From NCBI GenBank assembly GCA_045541475.1, contig JAZQJI010000037.1, positions 1 to 30,615 of the forward strand: 30,615 nt of DNA, in the 5' to 3' direction. Source of the stretch: RGIG3077 sp045541475 (GTDB taxonomy: Bacteria; Bacillota; Clostridia; Oscillospirales; Ruminococcaceae). The position numbers were made by a program, and so were the translations under genes. The notes under the pieces were generated by a model. It saw only the letters and a list, made by a program, of their open reading frames with translations. It was not told the DNA's origin and did no database searches. The first letter of the stretch is position 1, and each line of letters starts with the position of its first letter. This document shows, piece by piece, positions 23,818-30,615 of the stretch.

Positions 23818-24899
23818 CAGGCGTTTATATTCATGTGCCGTTTTGTGTGCAAAAATGTCCTTACTGCGATTTTTATTCCGTAAAATCGCAGGATAATCTG
23901 CAACAACAGTATGCAGATGCTGTTTGTGAAGAGATATTAAGTTATCCGCAAAACACAAAGTGCGATACAATATATTTCGGCGGCGGTACACCCGGCATTT
24001 TAAAACCACAGCTTTTCGAGAAAATATTAAACACACTGTATAATCATTTTGATATTGATAGAAATGCAGAAATTTCGCTTGAAACCAATCCTGCGGTTAT
24101 TGATAAAAAAGGCTTTGCGGATTTAAAATCGCTTGGGTTTAATCGTGTTTCAATTGGCGTGCAAAGCTTGAACGATGATGATTTGAAGCTTTTGGGCAGA
24201 TTGCATGATGCAAAAGGCGCAGTAAATGCCGTTTGTGATGCATACAGCGCAGGTTTTGAAAATATCAGTATTGATTTTATGATGTGTTTGCCAAATCAAA
24301 GTGCAGAAAAATTTATAAATAATCTTGAAAAAGCAAAAAATCTGCCAATAAAGCACATTTCGGCTTATATGCTTAAAATTGAGGAAAACACACCATTTGC
24401 AAATCAAAATTTAATTTTGCCCGATGATGATTTAAGCGCGGAAATTTATATAAAATCGGCAGAATACCTTGAAAACATTGGGTTTGAACATTACGAAATT
24501 TCTAACTTTGCAGAATTAGGGTTTGAATGTAGACATAATTTAAAATATTGGCAGCTTGAAGAATATATAGGCATAGGACCGGCGGCTCATTCGTTTTATC
24601 AAAACAAGCGTTATGCAAAGCAAAAAAGCTTGACAGATTTTTTGCAAAACCCATGCAAAACTTATTTTACCGATGAAAACTGCAACGCTTTGGAAGAAAA
24701 AATCATGCTGAATTTGAGATTGAAATCAGGCTTTGATACTAATATTTTAGATGATGAAAAACAAAAAGCAGTATTAAATCGTGCGGATATTTTTGAAAAA
24801 CATGGCTTAATGCAAGTAAAAAACGGCATAATTTGCCTTACAAAACAGGGTTTTTTAGTATCTAATAGTATAATTAGTGATATAATATACAATTTGTAA
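23814..24899 (+). CDS. hemW: Radical SAM heme chaperone HemW
   Basis: HemW binds heme and a 4Fe-4S cluster and is thought to deliver heme to target enzymes; it resembles coproporphyrinogen dehydrogenase HemN, and many databases mislabel it so. The 361 residues carry the radical SAM motif C-x3-C-x2-C at Cys11, Cys15 and Cys18, then GGGTPG and ETNPAVID. The C-terminal HNLKYWQLEEYIGIGPAAHSF segment is typical of HemW. The ATG overlaps the preceding stop by 4 bases. No heme-synthesis genes are nearby, so the link to heme here is family knowledge only. Confidence 0.9.
   Translation: MTGVYIHVPFCVQKCPYCDFYSVKSQDNLQQQYADAVCEEILSYPQNTKCDTIYFGGGTPGILKPQLFEKILNTLYNHFDIDRNAEISLETNPAVIDKKGFADLKSLGFNRVSIGVQSLNDDDLKLLGRLHDAKGAVNAVCDAYSAGFENISIDFMMCLPNQSAEKFINNLEKAKNLPIKHISAYMLKIEENTPFANQNLILPDDDLSAEIYIKSAEYLENIGFEHYEISNFAELGFECRHNLKYWQLEEYIGIGPAAHSFYQNKRYAKQKSLTDFLQNPCKTYFTDENCNALEEKIMLNLRLKSGFDTNILDDEKQKAVLNRADIFEKHGLMQVKNGIICLTKQGFLVSNSIISDIIYNL
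24878..24899 (+). promoter_or_regulatory. Possible pyk promoter (extended -10) and overlapping palindrome
   Basis: TGATATAAT (24878-24886) fits a TGn-TATAAT extended -10 inside the hemW 3' end, but no -35 hexamer is evident. It is followed at once by TACAATTTGTA (24888-24898), an 11-bp palindrome like those upstream of mnmE. Evidence is weak. Confidence 0.35.
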
Positions 24900-24919
24900 T
24901 ATATTTTAAGGAGATTATT

Positions 24920-26338
24920 ATGAGAAAAACTAAAATTGTTTGCACAATAGGTCCTGCAACAGATAACGATGACGTAATAAGAAACTTAATGCTTGAAGGC
25001 ATGAGCGTTGCAAGATTTAACTTTTCGCACGGTGACCACGAAACACACAAAAAACGTTTTGAGCAGATTGTGAGAATAAGAGAAGAATTGAATTTGCCCA
25101 TTGCAACAATGCTTGATACAAAAGGGCCTGAGGTACGTCTTGGCAAGTATGAAACCCCCGTTGAACTTAAAGACGGCGATGAATATATATTGACTATAAG
25201 AGATGTACCCTGCGATGAAAAAATCGGTTCGGTTACATTTAAAAATCTTACAAAGGATGTAAAAATCGGCAGTAGAATTTTGATTAATGACGGCGTTATT
25301 GAACTAAGAGCAAAGGAAATCAACTCAACCGATATTATCTGCGATGTTGTGCACGGTGGATTGCTTACAAGCAACAAGGGTATAAATATCCCCGGTGTAA
25401 GACTAAGTATGCCGTTTTTGAGCGAAGCAGACATGAACGACCTTGAATTTGGCGCAAAAATGGGCTTTGATTTTATCGCTGCAAGCTTTGTGCAATCTTC
25501 GGCAGATATTAACTATATGCGCAAGTTTTTGCACAGCTTGGGTTGGGAATCGCCCAGAATTATTGCAAAGATAGAAAATGCCGAGGGCGTTGAAAATATA
25601 AACGAAATACTTGAAGTTGCCGATGGTATTATGGTTGCCCGTGGTGATATGGGTGTTGAAATTGAGTTTGAAAAGATCCCCGCTATTCAAAAGGATATTA
25701 TTTCTCGCGGATACAACGCAGGCAAACAGGTTATTACGGCAACGCAAATGCTTGAATCTATGCAGAAAAATCCCCGCCCGACAAGAGCAGAGATTACCGA
25801 CGTTGCAAACGCAATTTATGATGGCACAAGTGCAATTATGCTCTCCGGCGAAACTGCCGCAGGTGATTATCCTATTGAAGCGGTTAAAACAATGGCACTT
25901 ATTGCACGCACAACCGAAAAAGATATAAACTATAAGCATCGTTTTTCGGCACGCAGACCTAACGCAGGCGATGCCAACGTTACCGATGCAATTTCGCATG
26001 CAACTGTAACTATTGCGCATGACCTTGACGTTGCCGCTATTGTTACAGTTACAAAGGAAGGCGGCACTTCAAGAATGATTTCAAAGTACCGTCCGCTTTC
26101 GCCGATATTTGCCTGCACCACAAGTCAGACTGTGTGCCGACAGATGAATCTTTCATGGGGTGTTACTCCCGCAGTTATCAGTGAAGAGAAAAACACCGAT
26201 GATTTGTTTAAGCACGCAATTGAAGCTGCTAAAAAATGCGGCGTTGTAAAAAAAGGCGACCAGGTTGTAATTACCGCAGGTGTGCCGCTTGGTATTTCGG
26301 GCAATACAAATCTTTTAAAGGTTGATACTGTTGAATAA
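24920..26338 (+). CDS. pyk: Pyruvate kinase
   Basis: Converts phosphoenolpyruvate and ADP to pyruvate and ATP, the last step of glycolysis. The 472 residues cover the A, B and C domains and lack the extra C-terminal PEP-utiliser-like domain of Bacillus enzymes. RFNFSHG, DTKGPE, the NKGINIPG segment and the metal/substrate loop ARGDMGVE are intact. A clear AAGGAG lies 8 bases before the ATG. It follows hemW by 20 bp; the 6-phosphofructokinase gene often paired with it is not adjacent. AT-rich palindromic motifs sit before and after the gene. Confidence 0.97.
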   Translation: MRKTKIVCTIGPATDNDDVIRNLMLEGMSVARFNFSHGDHETHKKRFEQIVRIREELNLPIATMLDTKGPEVRLGKYETPVELKDGDEYILTIRDVPCDEKIGSVTFKNLTKDVKIGSRILINDGVIELRAKEINSTDIICDVVHGGLLTSNKGINIPGVRLSMPFLSEADMNDLEFGAKMGFDFIAASFVQSSADINYMRKFLHSLGWESPRIIAKIENAEGVENINEILEVADGIMVARGDMGVEIEFEKIPAIQKDIISRGYNAGKQVITATQMLESMQKNPRPTRAEITDVANAIYDGTSAIMLSGETAAGDYPIEAVKTMALIARTTEKDINYKHRFSARRPNAGDANVTDAISHATVTIAHDLDVAAIVTVTKEGGTSRMISKYRPLSPIFACTTSQTVCRQMNLSWGVTPAVISEEKNTDDLFKHAIEAAKKCGVVKKGDQVVITAGVPLGISGNTNLLKVDTVE

Positions 26339-26367
26339 TATTACATATTGTATAAAGGTAGATATTT

Positions 26368-27054
26368 ATGAGAGAGAGCTTGCTGACTATTCCGATTAGC
26401 GAGGTTTTTGAGCCAAAAACCGATTGCCCTATTTGCCGTATGCGCAATATGCTTGAAAGCCGCACGGTTGAATATATTATGGGCGCTGCTATGATGGAAC
26501 CTGACGTGCGTATTGAAACCAACAAGCTTGGCTTTTGCAACACGCATTTTCACCAGATGTTAAAGCAAAAAAATCGTTTATCGCTTGCGTTAATGTTGCA
26601 AACACATATCGAACAAAACGAAAAAAAGCTGTTTGAGCGCAAAAAACTGTTTGAAGGCAAAAACGCTAAACGCAAGTATTTAAGTGATGTAAACGAATCT
26701 TGCTTTGTTTGCTCAAAGGTAGATTGGGGTATGGAACGTCTGCTGCGTACTGTTTTTGAAATGTATGAGCAGCAGCGTGATTTTAGAGAGCTTTTTGCTG
26801 AGCAGGAGTATATCTGTATGCCGCATTATGATTTGCTGATGGAACAAAGCGAAAAATATTTTGCAAAGAATAAGCGCATGAGTGATGAATTTACTAAGAG
26901 TATAGAAAATCTTGTAAAAAATCAGTTAAAATCGCTTTATGATGATGTTTCGCACTTTTGCAAAATGTTTGATTATCGCAATGCAAATGAAGACTGGGGC
27001 AATGCTAAGGATTCTATTGAGCGTTCAGTTTTGTTTTTAACATCAAGAGATTGA
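26368..27054 (+). CDS. DUF6062 family protein with duplicated Cys/His motif
   Basis: 228 residues matching a Clostridia family of unknown function. Two similar putative zinc-binding units are visible: Cys20-x2-Cys23 with Cys57-x2-His60, and Cys112-x2-Cys115 with Cys150-x2-His153. The spacings are almost equal (34 and 35 residues from the second to third ligand), which suggests an internal duplication. The segment AAMMEPDVRIETNKLGFC, by memory, is a strong family hallmark. The remainder is helical and charged, with no membrane segment. It starts 29 bp after pyk and is 15 bp before the amidohydrolase, so all three may be one unit. No function is inferred. Confidence 0.8.
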   Translation: MRESLLTIPISEVFEPKTDCPICRMRNMLESRTVEYIMGAAMMEPDVRIETNKLGFCNTHFHQMLKQKNRLSLALMLQTHIEQNEKKLFERKKLFEGKNAKRKYLSDVNESCFVCSKVDWGMERLLRTVFEMYEQQRDFRELFAEQEYICMPHYDLLMEQSEKYFAKNKRMSDEFTKSIENLVKNQLKSLYDDVSHFCKMFDYRNANEDWGNAKDSIERSVLFLTSRD

Positions 27055-27069
27055 AAGAGATGAAATTTT

Positions 27070-27864
27070 ATGTATATTGATTTTCACACACACGCCTATG
27101 CTGATAAAATTGCCGCAAGGACAATTGAAGCGCTTGAAAATACTGCAAATATAAAAACTATTTTTGATGGCACCGTTAACGGTTTGATTGAAACGCTTGA
27201 TAAAAACGGCATTGATAAGGCAGTTTTGCTGCCCATTGCAACAAAGCCTTCTCAGCATGAAATTTGCAACAGCTGGGCAAAAAGTGTTGAAAGTGATAGA
27301 ATTATTCCGTTTGGCTCTGTTCACCCAAAGGGTGAGGACGCGCTTGATTATCTTGATAAAATAAAAGAAATGGGGCTAAAGGGAATAAAACTTCACCCCG
27401 ATTATCAGGGATTTTTCTTTGATGACAAGAGCGTATATCCTATATATAAAAAATGCGAAGAATTGGGGCTTATCGTGATTATTCACGCAGGGTACGACCC
27501 CGTTTCTCCCGATTTGATACACGCAACACCGCAGATGATTGCCAACGTCGCAAAGGATTTTCCTGATTTGAAGATAGTTGCGGCGCATTTGGGCTCAATG
27601 AACTGCTGGAATGATGTTTTTGAAATTTTAGCAGGCAATTTTGATAATGTTTATCTTGATACTGCGTTTGTTTCAGATTTTATTGATATTTCACTTTTTG
27701 AAAAAATAATAAAAAAGCATGGCGCCGATAAAATTCTGCTTGCAAGCGATTTGCCTTGGCAAAACACAGCGCAAGAGATAGAAACAATTGAAAAAATGAA
27801 TTTGACCGATGAAGAAAAACAACTGATTTTCTTTAAAAACGCAAAGCGTTTACTCAACATTTGA
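27070..27864 (+). CDS. Amidohydrolase family metal-dependent hydrolase
   Basis: 264 residues of the amidohydrolase-2 TIM-barrel type, which includes decarboxylases and hydrolases acting on C-C, C-N or C-O bonds. Metal ligands are recognisable: His6 and His8 in FHTHAY, His139, His173 and Asp227; KLHPD (107-111) is also conserved in the group. The substrate cannot be told from sequence. It is probably cytosolic. It follows the DUF6062 gene by 15 bp. Its last 15 bases overlap the end of the convergent AGCS transporter gene, and no terminator is visible between them. Confidence 0.85.
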   Translation: MYIDFHTHAYADKIAARTIEALENTANIKTIFDGTVNGLIETLDKNGIDKAVLLPIATKPSQHEICNSWAKSVESDRIIPFGSVHPKGEDALDYLDKIKEMGLKGIKLHPDYQGFFFDDKSVYPIYKKCEELGLIVIIHAGYDPVSPDLIHATPQMIANVAKDFPDLKIVAAHLGSMNCWNDVFEILAGNFDNVYLDTAFVSDFIDISLFEKIIKKHGADKILLASDLPWQNTAQEIETIEKMNLTDEEKQLIFFKNAKRLLNI

Positions 27865-29091
27865 TTTGATTTGCGATTGAAGATAAAAAAGAGCAAAAAG
27901 ATTTGGGTAAGCCATAAGTCCGTTGAAAATGTCGCTTAAAGTCCATATATAATCGGAGCGGGTTACAGCACCCGTAAAGGCTGCAACGCAAAAAATAACA
28001 AGAATTATATTTACGTTTTGTTTACCAAAAAGGTAGTGTGTGCAAGTTTGCAAACAAAGCGACCAGCCAAGTATTGTGGCAAATGCAAAAAGCGAGATGA
28101 CAACGGCATAAATATATGCCGAGTTGTTGCCAAAAACGTAATAAAATGCCGAAACCATACCGTTTTGGCTGTTGCTGCACAGCAGGGCAAGCGCAGTTAA
28201 AGTACAGCAGATTACAGTATCAACAAAGACTTCAAAAGCGGCAATTGTGCCTAAAAAGTGTGGGTTTTTGTTTTGGCTTGCACTGTGAAATAAAGGCGAA
28301 GAGCCAAGACCGGCTTCGTTTGAAAAAACACCCCGACGCAGTCCAACGCTTAAAGCACTGCCCGAAAATCCGCCAAAAATTGCTTTAAAATCAAAGGCAG
28401 AGCAAAAAATCGCTTTAAAAACACAGGGGATATTTTTGTAAAACAGCGCAATGATAATAACGCAGATTATCATGTAAGATATTGAAACGGGCGGAACGAT
28501 TGCAACGGCCGCGTTTTTTAAACGGTTTGCACCGCCGCTTAAAATTGCAAAAATTAAAACAGCTAAAAAAAATCCGCAGGCGGTTAAATTTATATTAAAG
28601 GCCTGATTTAAAGCGTTTGCCATTGTGTTGCTTTGCACCATGCAGCCCATGCCAAGTGCAGAAAATATAGCAAACAGCGCAAAAAGCTTACTTAAAATAT
28701 TGCTTTTTACGCCGTATTTTAAATATGCATTTGCGCCAAAAACGCCATTTTTTGCATAATTTGCGCCAAGATAGTTTTCGGCATAAGCGGTTGCCATGCC
28801 TAAAATTGCAGATATCCACATCCAAAAAATTGAACCCGCGCCGCCAATGGCAATTGCCGAGCACACACCTGCAATGTTGCCCGTGCCCATTGCTCCGCCA
28901 AGCGCGGCAGAAAGGGTTTTAAGATTTTCTATTTTATCAGTATCGGCAAGACTTTTAATCGTGGATTTGAATATTGCGTAAAAATTTTTGGGGTTGTAAA
29001 ATTTTAGCCGCACAAAATATATTGCGCCAACAAGCAAAAGCAGAGTTACAAGTCCGGCACCCCAGACACAGCTGTTTATTTTTTCAAGCAA
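27850..29091 (-). CDS. Alanine/amino acid:cation symporter, AGCS family
   Basis: Sodium- or proton-coupled uptake of alanine, glycine or a related amino acid through the inner membrane. The 413 residues have about ten hydrophobic segments, the family motifs GTGNIAG (69-75) and NEAGLGS (258-264), and a somewhat shorter length than the usual 440-480. In the segment before NEAG the common GVARG reads LRRGVF, a small local deletion. The TTG start at 29091 has AGGGTGA just upstream. It is the only gene here that would be read against the replication fork. The substrate is inferred from the family alone. Confidence 0.88.
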   Translation of the reverse strand: MLEKINSCVWGAGLVTLLLLVGAIYFVRLKFYNPKNFYAIFKSTIKSLADTDKIENLKTLSAALGGAMGTGNIAGVCSAIAIGGAGSIFWMWISAILGMATAYAENYLGANYAKNGVFGANAYLKYGVKSNILSKLFALFAIFSALGMGCMVQSNTMANALNQAFNINLTACGFFLAVLIFAILSGGANRLKNAAVAIVPPVSISYMIICVIIIALFYKNIPCVFKAIFCSAFDFKAIFGGFSGSALSVGLRRGVFSNEAGLGSSPLFHSASQNKNPHFLGTIAAFEVFVDTVICCTLTALALLCSNSQNGMVSAFYYVFGNNSAYIYAVVISLFAFATILGWSLCLQTCTHYLFGKQNVNIILVIFCVAAFTGAVTRSDYIWTLSDIFNGLMAYPNLFALFYLQSQIKSNVE

Positions 29092-29113
29092 AAAATCACC
29101 CTAAGTATTATTT

Positions 29114-29127
29114 AGATTAATTAATCT
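29114..29127. promoter_or_regulatory. 14-bp perfect palindrome between divergent genes
   Basis: AGATTAATTAATCT is a perfect palindrome in the 91-bp gap between the AGCS transporter and the PAP2 gene. It lies 22 bp from the transporter start. A TATAAT (29148-29153) lies 21 bp downstream of the palindrome on the plus strand, but no good -35 is present. It could be an operator; an AT-rich palindrome may also arise by chance. Confidence 0.4.
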
Positions 29128-29182
29128 TATTCGCAAAAATTTACACATATAATCAAATAAAAACTTTTTTTGAAAGGGAATT

Positions 29183-29719
29183 ATGAGCTGGGAATTTAGT
29201 TTTCTTGATTTTTTAGATATAATACGCTGCAATTTTTTGGACAGCGTTTTTGTTTTTATAACGCATTTGGGCGATAAGGGTTATATCTGGATAGCTATGG
29301 CAGCCTTGTTGCTGATATTCAAAAAAACACGCAAAATCGGCGTTTGTGTAGCAATTGCCTTGATATTTGGTGTGCTTGTAGGCAATGCTGCGTTAAAGCC
29401 GCTTATTGCCCGCACAAGACCTTTTGACGCAAGGCAGGGGATTGAACTGCTGATAAATGCTCCAAAAGATTATTCCTTTCCATCGGGGCACACACTTTCA
29501 TCATTTGCAGGAGCAGGTGTAGTTTTTTGGTTTAACAAAAAGTATGCAATACCGTGCTTTGTGTTGGCATTTTTGATTGCGTTTTCAAGGCTTTATCTAT
29601 ATGTACATTACCCAACGGACGTTTTGGGCGGCGTGGTAATCGGCTTGATTTTAAGCTACGCTGCTTACCGCATTACACAATATATTTTTGCAAGATTTTT
29701 TGAGAATAAAGAGGCTTGA
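29183..29719 (+). CDS. PAP2-family membrane phosphatase
   Basis: Membrane phosphatase of the type 2 phosphatidic acid phosphatase family, which removes phosphate from lipids such as phosphatidate, phosphatidylglycerol phosphate or undecaprenyl pyrophosphate. The 178 residues have several membrane segments and all three motifs: K-x6-RP (Lys72 to Pro80), PSGH (100-103) and S-R-x5-H-x3-D (Ser135, Arg136, His142, Asp146). AAAGGGAA precedes the ATG. The next gene begins 4 bp after the stop. Role in cell-wall lipid recycling is plausible but the substrate is not evident. Confidence 0.9.
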   Translation: MSWEFSFLDFLDIIRCNFLDSVFVFITHLGDKGYIWIAMAALLLIFKKTRKIGVCVAIALIFGVLVGNAALKPLIARTRPFDARQGIELLINAPKDYSFPSGHTLSSFAGAGVVFWFNKKYAIPCFVLAFLIAFSRLYLYVHYPTDVLGGVVIGLILSYAAYRITQYIFARFFENKEA

Positions 29720-29723
29720 TTAA

Positions 29724-30428
29724 ATGTTTGTTATTAATATTGCAAGGCTAAATATCGGCATAGATGAAAAACACAGCCATGTTAAAGCTGTATGCAAAGA
29801 TTATATAGTAGATAGTGACGATATTGATTTTTGCGTTAGCGTAACAGAAGAAGAAATTGTAGCAGAGCAGGCATTAACTGAAAGAAAATTTTCAAAAGGA
29901 TATTGCGAGAGCATTTGCATTTACAGAAAAATTTGCCTTAAAATGCCCCTTTACGATGCTTTTTTGCTGCACGCCGCTGTTATTGACGTTGATGGAAAAA
30001 GCTACGCATTTTCAGCAAAAAGCGGAACGGGAAAATCTACACACATTATGCTGTGGCAAAAGCTTTTTGGTGAGCGATGCAAAATTGTTAACGGCGATAA
30101 GCCTATCATCCGCCGAATTGACGGCAAATTTTACGCTTGCGGCACGGCATGGTGCGGCAAGGAAAACCTTGGTGAAAACATGATTTCGCCCATTGCGGCA
30201 TTTTGCTTTATTGAAAGAAACGAGAAAAACTTTGTTGAAAGTTTGAGTGCCGATGAGATTTTATCACGCATTTTTCATCAGCTGATTATACCGACAGACA
30301 AGCTTACACAGGATAAATTTTTTGTACTGCTTGATGATTTTTTAAGCAGTACGCCTGCATATCTTGTGCATTGCAATATGGATTTGCAAGCAGCACAGGT
30401 GGCATCCGCTGCCGTGTTTAGCCTTTGA
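29724..30428 (+). CDS. P-loop kinase related to HPr kinase/PEP carboxykinase, function unknown
   Basis: 234 residues with a Walker A SGTGKST (100-106) after a beta-rich lead-in (HAAVIDVDGKSYAFSAKSG), then IVNGDKPIIRR (121-131) and GTAWCGKENLG (140-150). This arrangement matches stand-alone P-loop proteins of the HPr kinase/PEP carboxykinase fold seen in Firmicutes, often beside peptide-modification genes. It lacks the N-terminal domain of true HPr kinase. It has GAGG before the ATG and is 4 bp after the PAP2 gene, so it is co-translated; no PqqD-like or precursor peptide gene is visible downstream. The substrate is unknown. Confidence 0.7.
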   Translation: MFVINIARLNIGIDEKHSHVKAVCKDYIVDSDDIDFCVSVTEEEIVAEQALTERKFSKGYCESICIYRKICLKMPLYDAFLLHAAVIDVDGKSYAFSAKSGTGKSTHIMLWQKLFGERCKIVNGDKPIIRRIDGKFYACGTAWCGKENLGENMISPIAAFCFIERNEKNFVESLSADEILSRIFHQLIIPTDKLTQDKFFVLLDDFLSSTPAYLVHCNMDLQAAQVASAAVFSL

Positions 30429-30477
30429 GCAATTTCCCACCCAATTATAGTTGAATGAAATATAAAAATAAATAAGC

Positions 30478-30500
30478 CCTCGCCAACGGCGAGGACTATT
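30478..30500. terminator. Bidirectional-type terminator after the kinase-like gene
   Basis: CCTCGCC (30478-30484) and GGCGAGG (30488-30494) form a 7-bp GC-rich stem with an AAC loop, 50 bp past the stop. T-rich sequence follows on both strands (ACTATTTT on plus; TTATTTATTT on minus). Confidence 0.8.
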
Positions 30501-30581
30501 TTCGTTTTGTTGGTACGATGTGTTTTTCAAAAACAAAACATTCAAAAGAGTTTTTTGATATGTTTTGTGCAACCCAAACGT

Positions 30582-30615
30582 GAGGATGGGGTTGAAGGAA
30601 AGGGGGTTGGTAAGG
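30582..30615. repeat. Right copy of boundary direct repeat
   Basis: Matches bases 1-34 in 33 of 34 positions in the same orientation and is cut by the window end. Just before it, CAACCC (30570-30575) could pair with GGGTTG (30589-30594), the latter within the repeat. Outside the repeat the two ends are unrelated. Bases 30501-30581 hold no gene. Confidence 0.8.

Noticed and set aside
28814..28822. ATATCCACA, one mismatch from a DnaA box (also TTTTCCACA near 14255 inside dnaA and TTATCCGCA near 23943)
   Set aside because: These are isolated matches inside coding sequence, as expected by chance, and do not cluster near the unwinding region.
29724..30428. True HPr kinase/phosphorylase (hprK)
   Set aside because: The N-terminal domain and the usual HprK catalytic segments are missing; only the P-loop fold is shared.
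1..30615. Circular plasmid or phage, suggested by matching ends
   Set aside because: The end repeats differ by one base, and the genes are core chromosomal origin genes with no plasmid or phage functions.

Overview
The window carries the chromosomal replication-origin region of a low-GC Firmicute. The gene order rpmH-rnpA-yidD-yidC-jag-mnmE-mnmG-rsmG-noc-parA-parB on one side of dnaA, and dnaN-yaaA-recF-remB-gyrB-gyrA on the other, is the Bacillota pattern. Strong AT bias, good Shine-Dalgarno sites, frequent TTG starts, a DUF6062 protein and Lys in place of Arg in YidC suggest an uncultured gut-type clostridium (Oscillospirales-like). The taxonomic placement is inference.

Left arm (1-13109, every gene on the minus strand): guaB with its own near-perfect promoter; a probable parA-parB-serS transcription unit; two identical parS sites in the noc-parA gap; noc behind a terminator-like hairpin; mnmE-mnmG-rsmG; and rpmH-rnpA-yidD-yidC-jag. 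Origin core: a 450-bp AT-rich gap upstream of dnaA with divergent promoters for rpmH and dnaA, then dnaA, then a 370-bp dnaA-dnaN gap with a DnaA-trio-like tract next to a long run of only A and T, the probable unwinding site. No consensus DnaA box was found in either gap, and the DNA-binding domain of DnaA departs from the usual ARPRQ motif.

Right arm (15290-27864, plus strand): dnaN, yaaA, recF, remB, gyrB, a YcxB-like membrane protein, gyrA, a zinc-ribbon membrane protein overlapping hemW, pyk, a DUF6062 protein and an amidohydrolase. The AGCS-type amino-acid/sodium symporter (27850-29091, minus) is the only gene that would be transcribed against the fork. A PAP2 phosphatase and a P-loop kinase-like protein (plus) close the window.

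Most genes serve initiation (dnaA, dnaN, recF, gyrA/B), origin segregation and nucleoid occlusion (parA, parB, noc, parS), membrane insertion (yidC, yidD), tRNA/rRNA processing and modification (rnpA, mnmE, mnmG, rsmG, serS) and central metabolism (guaB, pyk). The first and last 34 bases are the same G-rich sequence (33/34), so the window is bounded by two copies of a dispersed repeat; the left copy runs into a long hairpin. I see no rRNA, tRNA, CRISPR array, transposase or phage gene. I found no convincing new multi-gene system. The most unusual items are the boundary repeat, the hairpin before noc, the origin without recognisable DnaA boxes, and the duplicated zinc motif of the DUF6062 protein.
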